DNA from: Cellvibrio japonicus Ueda107
Lineage (GTDB): Bacteria; Pseudomonadota; Gammaproteobacteria; Pseudomonadales; Cellvibrionaceae
Direction: 5' to 3'
NCBI RefSeq assembly: GCF_000019225.1
Contig: NC_010995.1
Coordinates: 3,852,501-3,916,500, forward strand
DNA length: 64,000 nt
In this document: positions 16,212 through 26,350 of the stretch, piece after piece
How the letters are laid out: the number at the start of each line of letters is the position of its first letter
Numbering within the stretch: position 1 is the stretch's first letter
Notes under the pieces: generated by a model
Told to the model about the DNA's origin: nothing
Databases searched by the model: none
The model's input: only the letters and a program-made list of their open reading frames with translations
Position numbers and translations under genes: made by a program

Positions 16212-18884
16212 TCACTGCACGTCTAACACTTCTGTATCATCAGGCATCAAGAGGCTTCTCATTTCAGCCAATCCACCAGGCGCACTCACCACAACTTCAC
16301 CACGCTCGGTAAGGGTTGAAGAGTCAGCCATATCAAGTACAAGATCATAGCCTGCCTCCTCTGAACGCGCCGCATACCAGGTAGAAGCGAACCAACCGAT
16401 AGGATTGCTTATAACTTCAGAAGAAACCTTCAAGGCTTGCTCAGGTGTTATTGCACCATCCACAAAGTCGACGAAAACAAGCTGTTCACGATTAAAGTCA
16501 ACAGCGCCAAGCACAACATCTTCCGCCTCTACTGGCACAGGCCCCTCTACCACCAAACTAGATACGATAATCTTTTCACTTGTCTCAAAGGAGGTCGACA
16601 GCATATCTATACCAAGATATCTGGGCTTACCACCTACATCAAAGCCTTCAGGAAGTTCAACATCGACACTGTAAGTATGCCATTCGCCATAAACCATCTC
16701 ATCCCCTTCCAAGTTAATTGGGGCAGTGTGGTTGGACCAATTTGCATCTTGCAGGAATACCTGGAAGTTAAATTCCTTATTGCGTAATGACTCGGGGAAA
16801 AATGCTGTAACTGTGATTTTAATATCGCCATCCAAGTTTAAATTAGCAATATTTCCCACATCTCCCTTGTTAATAGTGATACGCCCACTGCCATTGGTAC
16901 GAGTGGAAATACTCATCTCTCCAGTAGCAACGACAAGATCAGCAAGCGGACTATCAGGCCATCCTGTATTTACCCAACCGTCCGTGCTTTCACTAAAGTT
17001 GGTACGGTATTGTGTACCAGCCTCGGTTTCAGTAGCTCCAGAACCAGCGGCACTAATAATTTGGATATCTTCAATCAAAATAGCATCGCCACTTTGTTGA
17101 TCTTCTGCAAATTGTGAAAACTGAAACCCGAGGCCGTTACCACCAGATGCAGCAAACGCAGCAAAGTCACTCGCATTGGCGTCGGTGGTATAACTATAAT
17201 CGCTCCACTGGCCGGGAGTCAGATTCCAGGTTCCAGCCCAACCACCACCAGCCCAATTTGCAGCATTAGCAGCAAAAATTCCCAAGCCAAAATTGGTAAT
17301 GGATGCAGGTATATAAATGCGGGCTTTAATCGTTACAGGCTGTGTTAAATCCAAATTCAAACCGGGGCGAGTAATTTCAAATACATCATCTTGAGGTATT
17401 AATGACAAGGCTTTTTCAGCCGTGTCGCCAGATACTGTTGAAATCTCAGCCACTTTTCCCTGCCATTGAGAATTTACCCAGCCATCATTTCCAGCAGAGA
17501 AATCACTAGCGTAAACAATAGCAGGACCAGAACCTTCAATCAGTCTGAAATTATCCAGCTTGATAGGCCCTGCAACAGAAGCAGGCTTATCCTGCGCAGC
17601 CAACTCAATACCAACGGCAACCACTTGGGTCATATCAAAACCATCGGATACCCAACCGGTATTAGGCATATTGGCGCCAATGGTATAGCTGATATTTTGC
17701 CAACCGGATTTATTGACATCGCCATCTTTAATGCTATGCCACTTAATGTTGGCATAATTATCATTGACATCACGCAAATAAATTTGGAAACCCATTGGGT
17801 TTACGCCGTCAATAGCCAGATATTCTGCATTCACATAAGTTTCAGCAAAATTAATATCAAAGCTTAACTGTGTATTCTTCAGGTTTTGGGTTTGGGCAAA
17901 GGGGAACAAGTAAGCCACTTTTTCATTCGGTCCTTGCCACTCCGGGTTTACCACCAATGCTGTATTGCCAAACACTGTATCTAAAAGGGTTTCAACTTTA
18001 ACGCCATCTTCCACGACATCACTGCCACCAACCTCTGTAAACAGCACAGGAACCCTTTGATTACGAATCACATTGGCTGCGTTCAGAATGTTACTACTTG
18101 AAAGATAATTGGCCCCCTTGGCAGCCAAACCAATGATCAGGTTTTTCTCGGTATCCGATGCCAATAACTCGCGCACCCGGTTGCCATCGAAGACATTATA
18201 ATCTTCACCGCATCCGGGGGCTTCGATAACCAAAGGCAATTTGAAGCCACGCTTGCGGAAATCCCTGATCATGGTCTTGGTATAGTCCATATATGAGCGA
18301 TACCCGGCCGATGCAGGATTAAATACACCTACAGGTCCCCAGCCACGGGCAATGCTTATCATCAACATAGCCTGGTAACGATCCTGGGCAATCACTGGCA
18401 AAAACTTACCAAACCAGTTTTCTTTGGTAAGACGCAACAACTCATCACCATTATCCTTGCAATACAACGCGGGATCATGCAGCGTCAGGTTCACCATCAA
18501 ACCATCCGTTGATGCACGGTTTAATGCGGCCTCCAAGTTTTGCACTGGCGTTTCCGGTGTTACGATCAGGCGAATTGCACCTGCAGACACCTTGGCAATC
18601 TCTTCGATTGCATCATAGCGTGAAGATGAGTCAGCGCCATAATCCAGCACTATTCCCACCGGCAACACATAATTTCCACCGTCTGCTGACAGGATGTTGG
18701 TGCTATCAATTTTCATCACCGGAGCATTTTCCGATGGCCTGGCAGCCATCGGATCTTCCACTACCACATCTGGAATAAGCTTATGTTTTTCTGAGTCTGA
18801 CTGACTCAGCATACTGCCGCCGCCACAAGCACTGAGCAGGCTCATACCTACCATTGCGGACAACACACTTATTTTTGTTCTCAT
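16212..18884 (-). CDS. Surface lipoprotein with GH5-like barrel lacking the acid/base, plus beta-sandwich modules
   Basis: The start is the ATG at 18884 (GGAG 10 bases upstream). The lipoprotein signal ends SLLSAC, with Cys at residue 20. Residues about 60-295 match the GH5 (subfamily 8 mannanase-like) barrel order: helix YMDYTKTMIRDFRKRGFK, strand LVIEAPGCGED and the nucleophile strand VLFTEVGG (Glu about 284). The acid/base strand, usually ending N-E-W, reads ISIARGWGP, so the catalytic Glu is replaced by Arg. Three beta-sandwich, carbohydrate-module-like repeats follow (about 300-460, 465-620, 625-765), each ending in a strand like KLDNFRLIEG. It is probably a cell-surface glycan-binding protein serving the TonB receptor 52 bp upstream, not a hydrolase. 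Confidence 0.7.
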   Translation of the reverse strand: MRTKISVLSAMVGMSLLSACGGGSMLSQSDSEKHKLIPDVVVEDPMAARPSENAPVMKIDSTNILSADGGNYVLPVGIVLDYGADSSSRYDAIEEIAKVSAGAIRLIVTPETPVQNLEAALNRASTDGLMVNLTLHDPALYCKDNGDELLRLTKENWFGKFLPVIAQDRYQAMLMISIARGWGPVGVFNPASAGYRSYMDYTKTMIRDFRKRGFKLPLVIEAPGCGEDYNVFDGNRVRELLASDTEKNLIIGLAAKGANYLSSSNILNAANVIRNQRVPVLFTEVGGSDVVEDGVKVETLLDTVFGNTALVVNPEWQGPNEKVAYLFPFAQTQNLKNTQLSFDINFAETYVNAEYLAIDGVNPMGFQIYLRDVNDNYANIKWHSIKDGDVNKSGWQNISYTIGANMPNTGWVSDGFDMTQVVAVGIELAAQDKPASVAGPIKLDNFRLIEGSGPAIVYASDFSAGNDGWVNSQWQGKVAEISTVSGDTAEKALSLIPQDDVFEITRPGLNLDLTQPVTIKARIYIPASITNFGLGIFAANAANWAGGGWAGTWNLTPGQWSDYSYTTDANASDFAAFAASGGNGLGFQFSQFAEDQQSGDAILIEDIQIISAAGSGATETEAGTQYRTNFSESTDGWVNTGWPDSPLADLVVATGEMSISTRTNGSGRITINKGDVGNIANLNLDGDIKITVTAFFPESLRNKEFNFQVFLQDANWSNHTAPINLEGDEMVYGEWHTYSVDVELPEGFDVGGKPRYLGIDMLSTSFETSEKIIVSSLVVEGPVPVEAEDVVLGAVDFNREQLVFVDFVDGAITPEQALKVSSEVISNPIGWFASTWYAARSEEAGYDLVLDMADSSTLTERGEVVVSAPGGLAEMRSLLMPDDTEVLDVQ

Positions 18885-18935
18885 ATAATTCTCCAAATCT
18901 CGTCAAACGAATTTATCGTTATGCCGTTTGATGTA

Positions 18936-21900
18936 TCAGAAAGTTAGGTTTACGCCGAGTGCATAGCGAGGCTCTTGCACCCACAAACTGTGGAACTGGC
19001 TTTCATACTGTGTATAGGTTTTTCTACTTTGCTCAGTCAGGTTAGTGCCATTAAGAAACACGTTAACGTAACTATTAATGTTGTATGAAACTGACAGATC
19101 CAAATAGCCAACCGGTTTCGCCCAGTTAGCCAGGTTGAATACTTCGCCACCCGAATTGTTCACGCCGACAAGGCCTGCGTATTCTTCACTGCGCCAGTTG
19201 TATGCAACACGCACATTTAAACCTTCGTAGTCATACCATAAAATTAGGTTGGTTTGATGCTCAGAGTTGGACACCAGCGGCAAGACATTGCCCTGAATAT
19301 CAATATCCTCTGATTCGGAGTGAGAGTAGGTATAGTTGAACTCTACACCTGTACGGTTAACGAACCAATTGTCAAACATGTTAAAGGGCTGCTTGTAACC
19401 AAATTCCACACCATACAAGTCTGCTGCACCGGTGTTGCGTGTAGACCATACAGTGGCGAAACGATTACGATCCATTCCATCCATGTCCAGGAAATGGCGT
19501 TGCTCTTGATAGGACTGCACTGCGGTATCGACATCAATCAAGAAGAAACCAAGTCCCAAGATAGCACTTTCATCGAAGTACCATTCCGTTGACAAGTTAT
19601 AGACATTAGCAAGCCAGGGCTTAATGTCCGGCCTACCACGATCACTACCGCCGCCAACACATCCCACAGTATCCGGCATATCTGCACCGGTATTTGGATC
19701 TCTCACCACAACAGTGTTGCCATCTTCATCTGTTTTGATACAGCGGCCATACCAAAGCACCACAGACGAGCCTATGTTGTCCATATCATTGCGAGTCATG
19801 GTTCGTGCAGCACTGAAACGAACGATAAGATCTTCACGAGGAAAAATATTAAGGCCGATTGAAGGCAACAATTCTGTGGAGCTGTTGTTAATCGTTTCCG
19901 TTTCGTAGATATACGCAATTTTCTGCCAATCGTCATAACCAATGGAATTAAAAGAGTCGAGAACATCAGGCACTATACTCTTAAGCACTTCCCGATCAGT
20001 CTGCGCAACTTGAACACCAACGTTGGCATTGTATGGAACTCCAAATAGACCTTCGTTATCGTTAGCAAAATTAAATTGGATATAGCTATTAATGGTGTCT
20101 TCGGTGACCTCATAGGTTTCGCCCGGCTCATTAACCGTTCGAGTACCAGGATATAAACGATTCATGAATTCATAGGGGTTATCCCAGTCACCGGGAGATA
20201 GAGAAGCAACCCCCTTGTCAAATCCCTTAATGGGTCCGAAATCATAGAAAACAGTCGTATCTGCCGCACTAAAGCCATTGTCTTGCAAACCGCCGATATC
20301 AATTAAATTGCTATCGGTTTCTGAATAGACAAACTTGAGCCAATCGGGATATTTTTGCCACACCATATTGCCTGGCAACAATCTGTATTGTTTATCGGCT
20401 GGAACACGCGAGTCGTTGTAGTTTGAATAACGTCCAGTGGGTGTCACATACCAAAATTTGTTGTAGTTGGTTTTACGCTCGCTGTAACGCACACCAACCT
20501 CCATAGACTCAAAATGATCGCGATCAAACATGGATTTCCAATCAACACGCGCCACATTGAGTTCTGCATCAGAGTTAAACCCTTCTGCAAATCCCTGATA
20601 TTGCTTCAGGAAGTTAGCATCAGCCACATCACCCTCGTAGGAGAAGGAGGGATATTTGCCACGGTAATCGATAGTGACATGAAAGCCATCCACAGGGTCC
20701 TTACCCGGTATGCCATCCTCATCTACCCACAACCAGCCCGGTGTTCCCTGCTGGAATGTTGCTTCACGTTGCTGCATTTCTGCCTTGGCATGAATAATAC
20801 GGAAATTGGCTTCAAAATTTTCGTGATCGGTATAACGCACTTCGAAGTTGGTGTTATAGGCAGCCGTTTTTTCAATAATATTTTCTGACACTGATTGAAA
20901 GTCAGCGGCCCATACATTAGCTACCTGAATAGTATTTAGGTTGATTGTGCGCGGATTGCCATTAACATCCGTAAAGGAAATAGCCGAACCCGGGGAAACG
21001 ATAGAACCCGCTTGAAGTGAATTATAGGTACCTTCATAGGGATCTTTGGGTTGAGTATTATTGACCTGATAGGCATCAGGCGTTTGCCTGGCGTTGAATT
21101 GCGCTGACACACCGCGATCATATTTATCCATTTCGGTGTAGAACACATCACCGCGGACACTCCAGTTTTCATTGATATCAAAGATACCTGTCAGAGAGCC
21201 ACCAAAGCGTTCACGCTCTACAAACTGGCTATTGGCACTGAACTGTTCCGGCACAATGTACCAATCGTTGACCAAATCACCATCACCATCCAAATCATAG
21301 GGATCATGCGGTGTCCCCCCCGTTTGATCCAGAAATGCAAAGGTCTGGTTTTCCCACATGGAATAATTAGCGTTGTAACTTTCCGAAGTGTAGAGAGAAC
21401 CTATCACCGAAAAATTATCACCATTATTAAAACCGGCAACCAACCCAACGTTGTAATCTGGATCACGACGGGATTTCTTACCATTCTCATCGTATTCCCT
21501 GCCAGAGTACTCACCAGTTGAACCCTCAACCCTGGCGCGAACCATGAAGCCTTCCTGCAGGTTACTTGGGTCCCAAGTTTTCAAGTCAACCACACCGGAA
21601 ACACCGCCGGCCAACATAGAGGCAGTTTGCGACTTATACACATCAACACCAGAAATCAATCCAGCAGGAATATCCGAGAAATTGGCTTCCAGTTTGTTGA
21701 TACTCCAGGGACTCAGGAATTGTTCACCATTCAGGGTTGTCAGCACTTGTGGCATACCGCGCACATTGAGCGAGGTACCTTCACCAGCTTCACGCTTAAT
21801 TTGAACACCGGTTACACGCTGCAGTGAATCGGTAATTGTGGTATCTGGTAACTTACCAATGTCTTCAGCCACAATGGAATCAACCACTCTTGTGTTATCA

Positions 21901-22088
21901 CGCTTAATGTCGATTGATCTGGCCTGCGATGCACGCACCCCACGCACAATCACCTCTTCGACATTTTCATTGTCTTCAACGGTAGTAGTGGTTGCAGGCT
22001 CCTGCGCATAAGCCGCACCGGAGGCAAAGGCCCAAATCGCGATGGCGAGTGCCTTTTTCCTGGTAGAGATACCGGGTCTTTCAATCAT
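18936..22088 (-). CDS. TonB-dependent receptor, carbohydrate type (paralogue 1)
   Basis: Large outer-membrane receptor of 1050 residues. A signal peptide (AIAIWAFASGAAYAQ) is followed by a TonB box-like VEEVIVRGVR, then the plug: VDSIVAEDIGKLPDTTITDS, LQRVTGVQI, GEGTSLNVRGMPQVLT. It ends in the aromatic strand PRYALGVNLTF. Length and these plug motifs match the family used for oligosaccharide import by Cellvibrio, Xanthomonas and Caulobacter. It lies directly upstream of the GH5-like lipoprotein gene (52-bp gap), so the two are probably co-expressed as a SusCD-like pair in function. The substrate is probably maltodextrin, inferred from the GH13/GH31 neighbours. Confidence 0.9.
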   Translation of the reverse strand: MIERPGISTRKKALAIAIWAFASGAAYAQEPATTTTVEDNENVEEVIVRGVRASQARSIDIKRDNTRVVDSIVAEDIGKLPDTTITDSLQRVTGVQIKREAGEGTSLNVRGMPQVLTTLNGEQFLSPWSINKLEANFSDIPAGLISGVDVYKSQTASMLAGGVSGVVDLKTWDPSNLQEGFMVRARVEGSTGEYSGREYDENGKKSRRDPDYNVGLVAGFNNGDNFSVIGSLYTSESYNANYSMWENQTFAFLDQTGGTPHDPYDLDGDGDLVNDWYIVPEQFSANSQFVERERFGGSLTGIFDINENWSVRGDVFYTEMDKYDRGVSAQFNARQTPDAYQVNNTQPKDPYEGTYNSLQAGSIVSPGSAISFTDVNGNPRTINLNTIQVANVWAADFQSVSENIIEKTAAYNTNFEVRYTDHENFEANFRIIHAKAEMQQREATFQQGTPGWLWVDEDGIPGKDPVDGFHVTIDYRGKYPSFSYEGDVADANFLKQYQGFAEGFNSDAELNVARVDWKSMFDRDHFESMEVGVRYSERKTNYNKFWYVTPTGRYSNYNDSRVPADKQYRLLPGNMVWQKYPDWLKFVYSETDSNLIDIGGLQDNGFSAADTTVFYDFGPIKGFDKGVASLSPGDWDNPYEFMNRLYPGTRTVNEPGETYEVTEDTINSYIQFNFANDNEGLFGVPYNANVGVQVAQTDREVLKSIVPDVLDSFNSIGYDDWQKIAYIYETETINNSSTELLPSIGLNIFPREDLIVRFSAARTMTRNDMDNIGSSVVLWYGRCIKTDEDGNTVVVRDPNTGADMPDTVGCVGGGSDRGRPDIKPWLANVYNLSTEWYFDESAILGLGFFLIDVDTAVQSYQEQRHFLDMDGMDRNRFATVWSTRNTGAADLYGVEFGYKQPFNMFDNWFVNRTGVEFNYTYSHSESEDIDIQGNVLPLVSNSEHQTNLILWYDYEGLNVRVAYNWRSEEYAGLVGVNNSGGEVFNLANWAKPVGYLDLSVSYNINSYVNVFLNGTNLTEQSRKTYTQYESQFHSLWVQEPRYALGVNLTF

Positions 22089-22806
22089 GATTGCTTCCTC
22101 ATTTATCGTTTTGTGTTATTCGTTATCACCGGTCAATGCACAACAATACAAACCGGCAAGGCATAGCTAGCCCGTGGCTTTGTTATTGGTTGGAAGCCAA
22201 ACGGGGTTGAGCAACAGCTCTGGAATTTTCAAGCCAATAGAAAGCCCATGGCCTGACAGTGATTGCGTGGGAAACTGGCGTGTGAAAATGCAGTAGATGC
22301 ATGTGTTGGCATAGCGTGGATCTCCCGATAGGGTTTTATAGTTATTAATCGACATTTCCAGCCGCCAGCCGTCGGTATGTATCGCAATGGCGTCAGCGGC
22401 AAGTACCTGGGGGTTACCCGGCACCTTGTTGCCCCAATAATGGAACATTATGTAATCGGTTTCAACACAATAAATATGCTGATATAGAGGCCAAGCCTCG
22501 CTGTTTTCTCCCCATGTGGGTTTACGGAGGGAAGTCTAAACTGAAATAAAATCGTTATTTATGATTAAAATCAATGAATTATAAATAAGCACCCGATGGA
22601 GTCTTGGCACAGCTATATAACTTTATTTCCTAAATATAACTTATTTAAATTAAAAATATTATTTTTAAAAATGAAAAAATCTATGAAAAAAGATACCGGT
22701 TTCACAAATACGGCGAATTCTGTCACCTCAAGAAACAATTAGGGCCCCCATAAAACAAAACCCGGCGAGCCGGGTTTTGCTTGGACCTATACGCCTAAAG
22801 CAGGAC
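22089..22806. other. Intergenic region between the two TonB receptors
   Basis: This 718-bp stretch is AT-rich in its right half and presumably carries the promoter of receptor 1. A 93-codon minus-strand frame (22167-22448, starting MFHYWGNKVPGNPQVLAADA) lies 78 bp upstream of the receptor. It has no recognised family or good ribosome site, so it may be a decayed gene. The right edge holds the terminator of receptor 2. I found no copy of the CATACGTATTCA operator here. Confidence 0.45.
22757..22778. terminator. Symmetric terminator after TonB receptor 2
   Basis: AAAACCCGGC and GCCGGGTTTT flank a GA loop, forming a 10-bp perfect stem whose A/T ends can work in both directions. It lies 28 bp after the stop of the 22807-25806 receptor gene and ends its transcript. 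Confidence 0.85.
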
Positions 22807-25806
22807 TTAGAGGCGTACACGCAATCCCACGGCAATACGACGCTCCTGTACTGAAAGCGAGTGGAACTGGCTTTCAAATTGGGCATAGTTGCGGTAGTTG
22901 GTTTCCGTCAGGTTGGTGCCCTGCAGGTAAACCGTGAGGTTGTCGAGCAGGTCGTAGTTGACGGAAGCATCGAGATAACCGGCCGCCTCTGTCCAGTTGC
23001 CCAGGCTGATGGGGGCTTCATTGGTATTCAGCCCTACCCGGCCCTGGTAGATTTCGCTGCGCCAGTTGTAGGCGATACGCGTACTGAGCTTGTCGCCCTG
23101 GTACCAGAGGATGGCGTTGTACTGATGCTTGGAGTTGGACTGCAGGGGGAAGCTGTTACCTTCCAGGTCTTCATCACCGGAATCACTATCAGAGTAGGTG
23201 TAGTTGAACTCGATACCGGTATTGCCAAAGATACCTGGCAGGAAGTCAAACGGCTGCTTGTAGCCAAACTCGATACCCTTGAGGTCAGATGCAGATACGT
23301 TCTGGGTTGTCCAGACGTTGGCAGTACGGCGTACGACACCATCCGAGTCAGGATAGGCACGCGCTTCCTGCAGGGTTTCGGTTGCACTTTCCACATCGAT
23401 CAGGAATACACCCACACCGAGGATAGCGCCATCTGCAAAGTACCATTCGGTAGACAGGTTCCAGTTATTGGCACGCCAGGGTTTAACGTAAGGGTTACCC
23501 TGGTCATTACCACCGCCGGGGCTGGTCACTACCTTGTACTTGCCATCCGCATCTTCACGGTCGCCATCGGGGGTATAAACCTTGTATTCCTGGTACCACA
23601 GGGTTTCACCTTCTCCCACATTGACCAGGTCGTTGCGGCTCATGGTTTTGCTGTAGCCAAAGCGAACGATGACATCATCATGGGGGAAGAAGTTGATGTT
23701 GGCTGACGGCAATACATCAACAAAGGAGGTCTTAGTTGTTTCGGTTCCCAGGGTTTTGTACATCACTTGCCAGCCCTGTGGCTGCCCCAGTGTGGCCTGG
23801 TAACCGCCACCGTAATAGGTCCCTTCCTGCGGAACTGCACCTGCGTCATATACAGCGTTAACCACCTCGCGACGGGTTTCGACAACGCGCACACCGACAT
23901 TGCCCGAGAAGGGAAGCGCAGCGTCCCTATTTTCAAAATTGCCCTGTATATACACAGACGCGGTATCTTCCACGACCGAGTAGGCCTTGGCCGGGTCCGC
24001 AAATTTTGTCGCACCGGGATAGATGAAGTTCATAAAGCCATTCACATCATCCAGCGATTTGGGGTCCAGTGCCGCAACACCGGACTCGAACCCTTTGAAG
24101 GGGCCGAAGTCGCTGTACGAAATCAACTGGCTTTGCAAGTCAGTGAAAGGGTTCTGGCCAAGCTGGGCATTGCCTTTAAAGTCGTACCAGTCAGGGTAGC
24201 GCTGCCACACATAATCACCGGGCAGCATTTGATACCAGTCCTCCTCGGGAACCGTCGGATCCGCCCAGGTAGAGTAGCGACCGGTAGGCGTCAGGTAATC
24301 ATATTTCTTACTATCCACATCGCGGCGATCCAGGCGCACACCGAAATCCACAGAATTGAAGGTATTCCATTCGAATTCATAATGGCCGTCAGCGCGCAAT
24401 ACATCCATAGTTGCCTTGTCGGTTTGCCCGATGGCGAATGCCTGGAACAGGTTCAAACGATCAATACCGGACAGGTCTTCATTGTAAGAGAAGGTTGGAT
24501 ACTCTTTGGTGTAATCCACAGTGACCCAGAAGGGATCGCGCGGATCATTTTGATTATCCCCGTCAGCATCAATCCAATACCAGGCAGGGGTGCCCTGCTG
24601 GAAAGTCGCCTGCTCAAATTCTTTTTCCGCTTCGGCGTGTACGTAGCGCACACTGCCCGAAAAGGCACCGCCGTTATCAAATTCCAACTGGAAATTCGCA
24701 TTGATGGCATCGGTGTGGTTTTGAATACTTTTGGTGGTCGCCTGGAAATCCGGTGCTTCGACAACCGCAACCTGTACAGAATGGATAACGCGCTCCGGTG
24801 TACTGCCCGAAGCGGGAACAACTGCTTCCTGGCGAGCCTGGGTGCCCGGGCGCAACACATCGTAATTGGAGTCGTTGCTACCGTTAAATTGGGTTTCTAC
24901 ACCGCGATCGTACTGATCCATCTTGGTATAGAACAGCTCACTGGTAAACTTGAGTGAGTCTGACAGGTTCGCCTGGAATGAGGTTGCAAGCCCCTGGCGC
25001 TCGCGCTCCATTACAAATGCCTTAACGCCATAACCGGCAGGCACCAGATAGCGATCATCCAGTTTGCCATTGCCGTTCAGGTCCAGCGGGTCGCCGCCGG
25101 TATTCACAAACCCGAGGCGCGAATCCTCATACATTTGATAGTTGGCTGCATTGGTATTGGAATGGAAGGCGCCCAACGTGAATGCGATGTCACCGTTGTT
25201 CCAACCCACAAAGCCGTTAACATCATGGTTGGTGTCTTTGGTAATAGACCCTTCGGAACCTTCGATAGCGGCGGTAGCCGTCCAGCCCTCATCCAGGTCC
25301 AGGCCACGGCGGGTTTTAAGATCCACGACACCGGAAATGCCTCCCGCGGTGGTAGAAGCCGATTGCGACTTCAACACATCCACACCGGACACCATGGAGG
25401 CCGGGATGTCAGAGTAGTTAGCCTGTACGCCGGTGATCGCCCATGGGCTGAGGAAAGCCTCGCCGTTCAGTGTGGTTAATACCTGTGGCATACCGCGGAC
25501 GTTCAATACCGAACCCTCACCGGCGGTACGCTGGATTTGCACCCCGGTAACGCGCTGGAGTGAGTCGGCAATCGTTACGTCCGGCAGTTTGCCGATGTCT
25601 TCTGCCACAATCGAGTCAACAACATTCGCTGCGTTACGCTTAACATCCACGGCAGCTTTTTGTGAACCGCGAATACCGGTAACAACAATTTCTTCAATGT
25701 TTTCATCGCCCGTGCCCTGAGCCAGGGCCGGCATTCCCATAGCGGCCATGGACAGGGCAGCTACATAAATGGACAGTTTTTTCTTTTTAAATACCAGTGA
25801 GCTCAT
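22807..25806 (-). CDS. TonB-dependent receptor, carbohydrate type (paralogue 2)
   Basis: Outer-membrane receptor of 999 residues, clearly paralogous to the 18936-22088 product. The plug blocks are nearly identical (VDSIVAEDIGKLPDVTIADS, LQRVTGVQIQRTAGEGS, NVRGMPQVLTTLNGEAFLSP), and both keep YNWRSE and FESQFHSL-type segments near the C-terminus. A signal peptide ends at GMPALAQ. It probably imports malto-oligosaccharides: its long upstream region holds LacI-type operator motifs and the next gene upstream is a secreted GH13. The two paralogues may differ in oligosaccharide size, or one could recognise the cluster's own pseudo-sugar, but this is speculation. Confidence 0.92.
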   Translation of the reverse strand: MSSLVFKKKKLSIYVAALSMAAMGMPALAQGTGDENIEEIVVTGIRGSQKAAVDVKRNAANVVDSIVAEDIGKLPDVTIADSLQRVTGVQIQRTAGEGSVLNVRGMPQVLTTLNGEAFLSPWAITGVQANYSDIPASMVSGVDVLKSQSASTTAGGISGVVDLKTRRGLDLDEGWTATAAIEGSEGSITKDTNHDVNGFVGWNNGDIAFTLGAFHSNTNAANYQMYEDSRLGFVNTGGDPLDLNGNGKLDDRYLVPAGYGVKAFVMERERQGLATSFQANLSDSLKFTSELFYTKMDQYDRGVETQFNGSNDSNYDVLRPGTQARQEAVVPASGSTPERVIHSVQVAVVEAPDFQATTKSIQNHTDAINANFQLEFDNGGAFSGSVRYVHAEAEKEFEQATFQQGTPAWYWIDADGDNQNDPRDPFWVTVDYTKEYPTFSYNEDLSGIDRLNLFQAFAIGQTDKATMDVLRADGHYEFEWNTFNSVDFGVRLDRRDVDSKKYDYLTPTGRYSTWADPTVPEEDWYQMLPGDYVWQRYPDWYDFKGNAQLGQNPFTDLQSQLISYSDFGPFKGFESGVAALDPKSLDDVNGFMNFIYPGATKFADPAKAYSVVEDTASVYIQGNFENRDAALPFSGNVGVRVVETRREVVNAVYDAGAVPQEGTYYGGGYQATLGQPQGWQVMYKTLGTETTKTSFVDVLPSANINFFPHDDVIVRFGYSKTMSRNDLVNVGEGETLWYQEYKVYTPDGDREDADGKYKVVTSPGGGNDQGNPYVKPWRANNWNLSTEWYFADGAILGVGVFLIDVESATETLQEARAYPDSDGVVRRTANVWTTQNVSASDLKGIEFGYKQPFDFLPGIFGNTGIEFNYTYSDSDSGDEDLEGNSFPLQSNSKHQYNAILWYQGDKLSTRIAYNWRSEIYQGRVGLNTNEAPISLGNWTEAAGYLDASVNYDLLDNLTVYLQGTNLTETNYRNYAQFESQFHSLSVQERRIAVGLRVRL

Positions 25807-26014
25807 CGAATACCTCGCGCATGTGATGAGGCCGCAGCAACCTTTTTTTAGGCAAGGCCTATCCCTACAGGTAAAAACCCGTATTGGGAAAGGGCGCCAG
25901 AGTGGGATTAACTGCGGCTAGTGATTGGGTAGCGACATCCCTCTACCCTGTCTTGCAATAATTCTTATAGGGACGCTGTGATAGATAATCACGGGCGCCA
26001 ATTCTGGCCAAAAA

Positions 26015-26028
26015 TGTAACCGTTTACA
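26015..26028. promoter_or_regulatory. LacI-family operator-like palindrome
   Basis: TGTAACCGTTTACA fits the LacI/CcpA-type consensus TGNAANCGNTNNCA, with one mismatched base pair from perfect symmetry. It lies 209 bp upstream of the TonB receptor 2 start. A sugar-responsive repressor site is likely; no regulator gene is in the window. Confidence 0.6.
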
Positions 26029-26198
26029 ACATTTTGTATGAAAATTTAGCGAATAAAAGCTGCTTAAATCAACATAACCCTATTAATAAAAAACCAACAA
26101 AAAATAAAAAATACTTTATTTTCAATAAATTACTGAAAAACAGATCAATTATTCACACATAAAAATTGACCAAAAGATCATTTTTTAAGCGCAAAATT

Positions 26199-26212
26199 TG
26201 TATACGATTACA
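26199..26212. promoter_or_regulatory. Second LacI-type operator-like site
   Basis: TGTATACGATTACA has outer arms TGTA/TACA and a central CG, resembling the site at 26015 in an AT-rich context. It may be an auxiliary operator about 170 bp away that allows looping. It is weaker evidence than the 26015 site. Confidence 0.4.
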
Positions 26213-26350
26213 AAACTAAACACAGATAATCCAGGTAACAATGAGGGAGAAAGGATGGCGGATGGGGATAAGCACAGGACATAGCAGCAGGAGCAATTGA
26301 CCAAACCCGGGTAACGGATTTGGTCAATTGCCCTGGAAGGGCAAGGCAAC

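Larger units (their letters stand above)
25807..26350. other. Long leader/promoter region of TonB receptor 2
   Basis: This 544-bp region separates the receptor start from the GH13 stop. It is strongly AT-rich from 26029 to 26220 and carries two LacI-type half-palindromes (listed separately). Inverted copies of GACCAAA/TTTGGTC near 26298-26327 (ACCAAACCC, then TTTGGTCAATTG) can pair and may form the terminator of the upstream GH13 gene. No gene was found. Confidence 0.5.

Noticed and set aside
22167..22448. 93-codon minus-strand frame upstream of TonB receptor 1
   Set aside because: No family, weak start and no coding signature. Kept only as a note in the intergenic entry.
22861..24957. Plus-strand open frames of 281 and 396 codons
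   Set aside because: Antisense to the TonB receptor, which has complete plug and barrel motifs.
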